37,764 bases of DNA from Thermoplasmata archaeon (lineage in GTDB: Archaea; Thermoplasmatota; Penumbrarchaeia; JAEHCK01), in NCBI GenBank assembly GCA_020696345.1, contig JAEHCK010000034.1, forward strand, positions 1-37,764. Reading direction: 5' to 3'. Both the position numbers and the translations under genes were made by a program. The notes under the pieces are model-generated. The model was not told the origin of the DNA and did no database searches. It worked only from the letters and a program-made list of their open reading frames with translations. Shown one piece after another: positions 34,701 to 37,764 of this stretch; the stretch's first letter is position 1; each line of letters opens with the position of its first letter.

Positions 34701-36904
34701 ATATCATTGGATTCGATGGTAAGTGTTCCGGCGGTCATTGTTCCATCACTATCGGAATTCCAATCCGCATAGTAATCGATGCCATCCGATCCACCATCGA
34801 TTATGTTTCCGATAATATTTATGTCGCCCATGGTCATAACACCATCGGCCGAACTCCATGAATAAACAAACCCGTCGAGGGCTATATTGATTGTGTCACC
34901 AGAGAATCCATGCATTTCATTATCTAAGATGTTAATATCTCCAAATGTTCCGGAAGTGGAATCATAAGCGTCATACCAGATCTCCTCGCTATATAACTCA
35001 ATAGCATTAGAAGAACCACCTTCGAAGTAGTTTTTCTCTATGTAGATCTCTCCGAAATCCACCCAGGAGTCATCATAATTTTCATATGGATTTTCGTAGG
35101 TATAGAAGTAAATCCCATCGCTGCTTACATCAAAAGTGTTCCCGGTAATGAACCAGCTTGGCAGATCGCAGTATGAACCAGCCTCCATATAACTAGCTAC
35201 CTCATAGTCATAATAATATATATAAATACCATCAGAACCGGATTCTATCGTATTTCCGGAAATTGTAACATCTCCAACGAGCACCTGGGAATATTCATAG
35301 AGAGCATAACCAAAATATTCATAATAGAAATAGATGGCATCTGAAGATGAGTCGATCACATTATCTGTTATTGATACATTTCCTATATCTACAATTGCAT
35401 TTAGCGAGAGTTCTTCACCTACTTCGTAATAATAAAAGTAAATACCATTAGAATTCGAAAAAATCTCATTGTTATTGATATCCACGATCCCAATAGTGAA
35501 TTTTGCGTTATCTTCGACATAATAACCGCATTCATAATAATAGATGTAAATAGCATAACTGCTGGATTCTATATTATTGTCGTTAATAAAGACGTCTCCA
35601 ACGGTCACTTGAGCGTTGTCATATACATCGCAACCGGAATAACTATAATCGAAGATTATAGAAGAAGAACCATCACTGTTCAAATAATTGTTATTGATGT
35701 AAGTATCCCCCATTGTTACCTTGGCATTATGGTATATCTCATAACCAAGATAATAATAATATAAATAAATACAATAATTAGAAGCATAGATCTCGTTGCC
35801 GGTAATAACAAGGTCCCCTACGGTAATTGAGGCGGTATCATAGTAATAGTCCCAGTAACCCAGGTCGCTTACATATATGCCTTGCCCGCTAAAACAATCA
35901 ATTACGTTGTTTCTAAAGAAAATATCACCGAAAGTACCGGTTGTAGTGCCGTCCCAATTATCTGCGTTATAATAATCCAAATAACATGCGTAAGATGATT
36001 GGTCGTAGCATATATTCTCATCAAAGATCACGTCTCCAACGGTCACGATCACATTGGTGATATAATTAGAACTGCCGTAAAAATCACCATAGAAATCAAG
36101 TCCATACTGTCCTTCATAGAACCAATTTCCAGTAACGATCACATCGCCCATGGTGATGGTACCGCCGTTAAGGTCATATACATAAATACTATCGATGTCG
36201 ATCCCATATGCGGAGGTACTTGTCATATCGAAGTCATTGTTGAGTACTTTAATATCTCCAATGTTTATATTATAGGGGCCAGTGTATCCATAGTCGATAT
36301 CGATGTATAAATAATAGCACGCATAACTGGTGGACATATAGAATTCATTGTCCTCGACAACCATATCCAAGAGCGTAGTGTGCTTGCTCGGATTGGTGAC
36401 TGAATAATCCGAGTAGATAGCTTGATAAGAGCTGTCTTCGAAGACATTTCCTTTTATTTGGTATCCGCTACAGAGATCAAGGTAGATGCCATATTCATTG
36501 TCGTATATATTGTTGTTCTCGATTTTTGCGTTTATAACATTGAATAATGCTATGCCGCTGTTCCAAAAGTACTGTGCACTGTTTCCGCTTGCATCATAGA
36601 GTTCGCAATTCCGTATAACGAAGTGCTTGGTGGTATTTCCAACATAGATACAATATCCCTCACCTCCACCATAGATATTCCAGTCCTCGATTATATACGG
36701 GTTTAAAGCTGTCCCTGCCGCACCCGGGTTGCTTACACCGTTACCACTCGTGAAATCTCCATCACCATCTATACGAATAGGGTCATGTGTGGTCAAGGTT
36801 GCCGCAGCTGCGTTCGAATCAATTGGTCCAAAACTCGATATCATCAAAAACGATGATATTACCATTACTAGGCTTATCAAAATACTAACTACTTTTTTTT
36901 TCAT
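28775..36904 (-). CDS. Giant surface protein: beta-helices, beta-propeller-like region, TSP3 repeats, C-terminal anchor
   Basis: Predicted cell-surface protein, 2709 residues. Signal peptide about 1-32 (KKKVVSILISLVMVISSFLM, Ala-rich end). About 41-935: NosD-like right-handed beta-helix, very rich in Tyr, Asp and Asn, with repeated GDVTISGN-like rungs. About 940-1070: pectin-lyase-like segment. About 1075-1500: repeated VDSxxNxHIxW strands suggesting a beta-propeller. About 1500-2000: second Tyr-rich beta-helix. About 2008-2111: carboxypeptidase-regulatory-like domain. About 2115-2580: some 13 thrombospondin type 3 calcium-binding repeats (D-x-D-x-DG, AFPxDPxEW). About 2601-2625: membrane helix, then an acidic/Lys-rich cytoplasmic tail. 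ATG at 36904 chosen because GGAGG lies eight bases upstream; the ATG at 36919 precedes that site. Function unknown; adhesion, polysaccharide binding or S-layer role possible. Confidence 0.88.
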   Translation of the reverse strand: MKKKVVSILISLVMVISSFLMISSFGPIDSNAAAATLTTHDPIRIDGDGDFTSGNGVSNPGAAGTALNPYIIEDWNIYGGGEGYCIYVGNTTKHFVIRNCELYDASGNSAQYFWNSGIALFNVINAKIENNNIYDNEYGIYLDLCSGYQIKGNVFEDSSYQAIYSDYSVTNPSKHTTLLDMVVEDNEFYMSTSYACYYLYIDIDYGYTGPYNINIGDIKVLNNDFDMTSTSAYGIDIDSIYVYDLNGGTITMGDVIVTGNWFYEGQYGLDFYGDFYGSSNYITNVIVTVGDVIFDENICYDQSSYACYLDYYNADNWDGTTTGTFGDIFFRNNVIDCFSGQGIYVSDLGYWDYYYDTASITVGDLVITGNEIYASNYCIYLYYYYLGYEIYHNAKVTMGDTYINNNYLNSDGSSSIIFDYSYSGCDVYDNAQVTVGDVFINDNNIESSSYAIYIYYYECGYYVEDNAKFTIGIVDINNNEIFSNSNGIYFYYYEVGEELSLNAIVDIGNVSITDNVIDSSSDAIYFYYEYFGYALYEYSQVLVGDVTISGNTIESGSDGIYIYYYDYEVASYMEAGSYCDLPSWFITGNTFDVSSDGIYFYTYENPYENYDDSWVDFGEIYIEKNYFEGGSSNAIELYSEEIWYDAYDSTSGTFGDINILDNEMHGFSGDTINIALDGFVYSWSSADGVMTMGDINIIGNIIDGGSDGIDYYADWNSDSDGTMTAGTLTIESNDISGCSSDGMEIDIYVDASSTSGLDVGKTIIQKNKINKCGADGINLENTVSVGVSATLKFGTANIESNDIRNCGSEGIYINDVDWATITNNHIVSCGSGIYLYGSENNSITYNTVNDNKWGAYVYHNKLIANDWSNNNDFNNNSFANWGPNTDDESTFTFVNTWHYNFYSDYTGRDVDGDYIGDTDLPYIIDTSGREDWYPRTKITTSVNTTWNYALIQDAVDNVGGTDIYVAATTPNAGSQTLRQTGFYYENVDVNDFLDLNFVGEGMDWTYVDARGSGDVFDVYDTDHVSFSDMTIQKGNLHGIHIDDYGTNLDMTNVNASQCSNDGVYYNYDEDNGYERYYISQYDENGYLAADNAMPVIDSLGNVHIVWHSYSPITAVYGDPYTDDVWYSCYDSTGNLLIDDTKLTFTDGDKTRSPEVVVDASNNLHIIWMDDKPDASTQRLWYTKINPYLDDMDGGSAIQSVITVVEDKPLMTEDNPWWIKPGNKEIEIDSVGNLHIVFFDKDTEGMFYIKMNNNGNILIGPTQVLDAGFIGGGDGNYHKSIPSIAVDSKDDIHITWSDEYQTPSGEIFYMMLDGATGNIMINRTPVTSSDNYQNRYHSLMCDSQNKLHIVFQDKGTTSEHELYYMKFDPSRDDQNGDKANFNQLKIIPLKQLTPDDGTKTAHPFADIDSQNNIHLVYYEDWSWGGDVWYMKLDSSGNIISEPDCLSYDWWSTSFDNEPAVYLAIDKNNQPHFTFGETMSDDGYSQVAYLHPNGWGNGPQIDINIDGCRFIKNTDDGFETDIDYWSGDYNIDLKNTWFFDNGDDSFNFDIQYADNVMFTIDNCVFQYDTSADTGDYHIRLDSYKSNLDFSVTNCLFMGEVSSSDGYAIYASSLGYLDYVDINFVNNRVENMYYGIYFEAWYADTQFVCTDNEFHQIYYYSVYMAGTYYAYGDEGPYQWDCDIQIDDNEFTECDWSTSYCIYLNDGYSEHGTMTVNNNYFRDCYYNIYIDDTYGDWTVETNNNEIYDAQYYAIYYYGNQYGTLYWDCIGNYIGSDDDYGIYMYYMPEYGTAYVNINYNTFEYCDEAIYLYYSDYGKLYLDMIGNEMYNCDTGFYLGYVYNADIVINWTDGYMYNIDDTCFEFDDEMYHASNVEFNVIDSDFYGYENGFEIDYGPYDGSAMWVTIDNCYFESFVYDYTEYWFYEASCEEGFLMIDVYDTTVIGYDDYLVDFDGNDEGTIMFNCYDCYFEDKIWPDIYADYDFYMEENCYVSLYNTVGANGVYFNDYPSWVKWYYDLTVNVMTGVNLDQPAPNVEVGVNNYQSEYAGGGLTDENGQTTLTLKTYEFSYRSIYSGVYETEFVYYTPHTVTASNGASVASGQIDMDWNTRDITLYLTGDADADGYNDLVDPDDDNDGFMDHEDAFPEDPTEWADTDHDGIGNNADDDDDDDGYNDTADTFPEDPKEWTDLDNDGVGDNSDLDIDGDGVTNDVDAFPYYDKEWLDTDGDGTGDNEDTDDDGDLQDDEVDAFPKDPNDWLDTDGDGIGDNVDQDDDDDDVLDVDDKFPFDKNEQVDTDGDGIGDNADTDDDNDGFNDTADAFPKNPDEWSDNDGDGIGDNTDQDDDNDGVLDVNDKFPFDPEEWLDTDGDGIGDNADTDDDNDGINDTADSFPKNPDEWDDTDGDGVGDNVDPDDDNDGYRDDEDDYPKDKDRYMDPDKDRDDDGVNNGDDKFPNNPDDWDDTDDDGIGDNVDPDDDNDGYRDEEDDYPKDKDKYMDPDKDRDGDGVKNDVDEFPNNPNEYMDSDDDGVGDNLDQDADNDGVLDINDAFPLDSSEQFDTDNDGLGNNADDDDDGDGINDDKDDQPDVPNPEWSDEEKKATEEAALKSDVEQLFYLFLAVIVLLIIIIIFQFFNRPSRGSAGGAPAQKAKAKPEIYESRDKDVDEYEDEDEDEEEEEELEDEEKDEEEKEEFEDEEEKEKENDLIKKIKKESKKSKKKE
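29165..30560 (-). repeat. DNA encoding about 13 thrombospondin type 3 repeats
   Basis: Tandem units of about 105-108 bases (35-36 codons) inside the surface-protein gene, GC-richer and more uniform in codon use than the rest. Two neighbouring 183-base blocks (61 codons each, about 29337-29520 and 29521-29703) are nearly identical and look like the most recent duplication. Long plus-strand reading frames across this stretch are by-products of the repeat, not genes. Confidence 0.85.
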
Positions 36905-36990
36905 AAACAATTCCTCCATTTACACGGTTCTCTTCTATTTTTACATATCTCGCTCTTAATAAATCCAATAACAAATCAGGCTTTCCCTCT

Positions 36991-37003
36991 TTTTTAAATA
37001 TAC
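36991..37003 (-). promoter_or_regulatory. Probable TATA box of the giant surface-protein gene
   Basis: On the minus strand this reads GTATATTTAAAAA, a strong archaeal TATA-like element. It would start transcription near 36970 and give a leader of about 65 bases before the GGAGG site and the ATG at 36904. Confidence 0.45.
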
Positions 37004-37197
37004 CTACCGCGCTATAGTTTTTTAGATAACCATGACCCAATAATAAGGATATCTCGTGATTAACATATCAACTAATATCAACTAATCCCTAAAGAGAGTC
37101 CATGATTTTCAATTATTTTAATTACAATATGAATATCACAACGCTATTAAAACATTTCGATGGTATGACAAAGTGTTGGGTATGTTGTCCAAATCGC

Positions 37198-37219
37198 AAT
37201 ATATATAAACGGACCGTTT
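37198..37219 (+). promoter_or_regulatory. TATA-like element followed by palindrome
   Basis: AATATATATAAAC (37198-37210) is a strong TATA-like sequence. It overlaps AAACGGACCGTTT (37207-37219), a perfect 6+1+6 palindrome that looks like an operator. No clear gene follows within the window, so its target, if any, could be an RNA. Confidence 0.35.
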
Positions 37220-37321
37220 TGATGTTTTATCGATGTGAAGCACTTGTAGAAGGGGGACAACTGCAAGTAATGATCGCTTGGGATATTGAAACAATTTTCT
37301 AGAGAAAAATTATTCTACATT

Positions 37322-37451
37322 GAAAAACTCTTTAGTTTTTCAAAGCTTCGATAATTTACGAATGTAAATTATCTCGAGCTATAAATTCTTTTTATAATTA
37401 TGTAATTAAATTCAGAATTTATACCCTTGTAAAAATTTGCTAAAGCAAATT
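37322..37451. repeat. Cluster of four consecutive inverted repeats
   Basis: Stem 1: GAAAAACT/AGTTTTTC (37322-37341, loop CTTT). Stem 2: AGCTTCGATAATTTAC with GTAAATTATCTCGAGCT (37344-37380, loop GAAT), ten perfect pairs next to the loop and an imperfect extension. Stem 3: ATAAATTCT/AGAATTTAT (37381-37389 with 37414-37422). Stem 4: AATTTGCT/AGCAAATT (37434-37451, loop AA). The stems differ in sequence. They may be a structured RNA or stacked terminators. Confidence 0.55.
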
Positions 37452-37498
37452 GATAAGTCAAATTTTAAAAGTTAAAGTAAGAATGTAAAGAGGGGAAT

Positions 37499-37554
37499 GC
37501 GATTTATTATTACTGGGCATGGGAAGGTGATTTATTATTACTGAGCATGGAAAT
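37499..37554 (+). repeat. 28-base tandem duplication
   Basis: Two adjacent 28-base copies, 37499-37526 and 37527-37554, sharing GATTTATTATTACTG and GCATGG with a few substitutions. The unit length equals that of the arrays at 1694 and 28487, but the sequence is different. Confidence 0.7.
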
Positions 37555-37632
37555 GTCTATTTAATTTCCAATTTGTTAGTTGTCAATTTCCAGTGTAATG
37601 TTCTTACAATAGCAACTAGCAACTAGCTGGAA

Positions 37633-37716
37633 AGGTTCAATACATCGTGCACCCAAAAAAGCTCAACACATAGGTAACCCTTAGTTGCGTTTTTAGGTTC
37701 AATACATCGTGCACCC
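37633..37716 (+). repeat. 22-base direct repeats
   Basis: AGGTTCAATACATCGTGCACCC occurs identically at 37633-37654 and 37695-37716. A degenerate third copy, CTCAACACATAGGTAACCC, lies between them (about 37662-37680). Role unknown. Confidence 0.75.
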
Positions 37717-37764
37717 TTTTCTATTCAGCCAGACATTAACATTGAATGATTACGATATCTCACC

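Larger units (their letters stand above)
37004..37764. other. Right-end spacer without a convincing gene
   Basis: About 0.76 kb of AT-rich sequence. It holds a TATA-like element with an adjacent palindrome (37198-37219), a series of hairpins (37322-37451), a 28-base tandem duplication (37499-37554) and 22-base direct repeats (37633-37716). A 66-codon frame at 37102-37302 has no good ribosome binding site and no recognisable family. The region may hold a structured RNA or the upstream region of a gene beyond the edge. Confidence 0.4.

Noticed and set aside
37102-37302. 66-codon plus-strand frame containing CWVCC
   Set aside because: It has no clear Shine-Dalgarno site, no recognisable domain, and a strong TATA-like element in its middle. 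Could still be real, but I cannot support it.
37633-37660. tRNA T-arm-like GGTTCAATAC
   Set aside because: No matching stem, anticodon arm or acceptor stem can be formed around it.

Overview
The window looks archaeal, most likely Euryarchaeota in the broad sense, and my best guess is a Thermoplasmatota lineage. That lineage call is an inference from gene content, not a measured placement. Supporting signs are archaeal TATA boxes 20-40 bp upstream of several starts, Shine-Dalgarno sites of the GGAGG/GGTGA type, a KorDABC-type 2-oxoacid:ferredoxin oxidoreductase, a Ski2/Mtr4-like helicase, a large heterodisulfide-reductase (Hdr) block, and a giant surface protein with beta-helix and thrombospondin type 3 repeats plus a C-terminal membrane anchor. 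Gene content points to an anaerobic heterotroph that degrades organic acids, amino acids or fatty acids. I saw no rRNA, tRNA, CRISPR array, transposase or phage gene.

Left part (1-9965): a GC-rich hairpin-bearing stretch without a gene, an Ldh2-type malate/lactate/sulfolactate dehydrogenase, then on the minus strand a Pit phosphate transporter with its DUF47 partner, a membrane-anchored C45/phospholipase-B-like Ntn hydrolase, and a Ski2-like RNA helicase. IMP dehydrogenase (guaB) lies on the plus strand.

Middle part (9975-17311, minus strand): a 1393-residue chimera carrying a complete bacterial-DnaA-type AAA+ domain behind eight coiled-coil repeats of about 97 residues, with C-terminal zinc ribbons. 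It is followed by korD-korA-korB-korC, one operon for oxidative decarboxylation of a 2-oxoacid to acyl-CoA with reduction of ferredoxin.

Energy block (17867-28474, plus strand): acyl-CoA dehydrogenase, EtfB and EtfA. After a 0.3-kb gap with its own promoter come HdrC, an HdrB-like protein, an HdrA fused to a GltD-like NAD(P)H module and an MvhD domain, and a protein made of two HdrD-like halves in tandem. I read these together as a soluble route taking electrons from acyl-CoA through ETF into an Hdr-type flavin-based electron-bifurcating or confurcating complex that exchanges with NAD(P)H and ferredoxin. No hydrogenase or formate dehydrogenase subunit is present here to feed the MvhD domain.

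Right part (28487-37764): a 28-bp repeat family, a terminator-like hairpin, the 2709-residue surface protein, and 0.8 kb without a convincing gene but dense in hairpins and short repeats.

Two points cut across the window. First, korB and the acyl-CoA dehydrogenase gene both seem to start at CTG, each exactly six bases after a GGGGGA Shine-Dalgarno site. Second, the same 28-bp tandem repeat family occupies both sizeable convergent intergenic gaps, about 27 kb apart.
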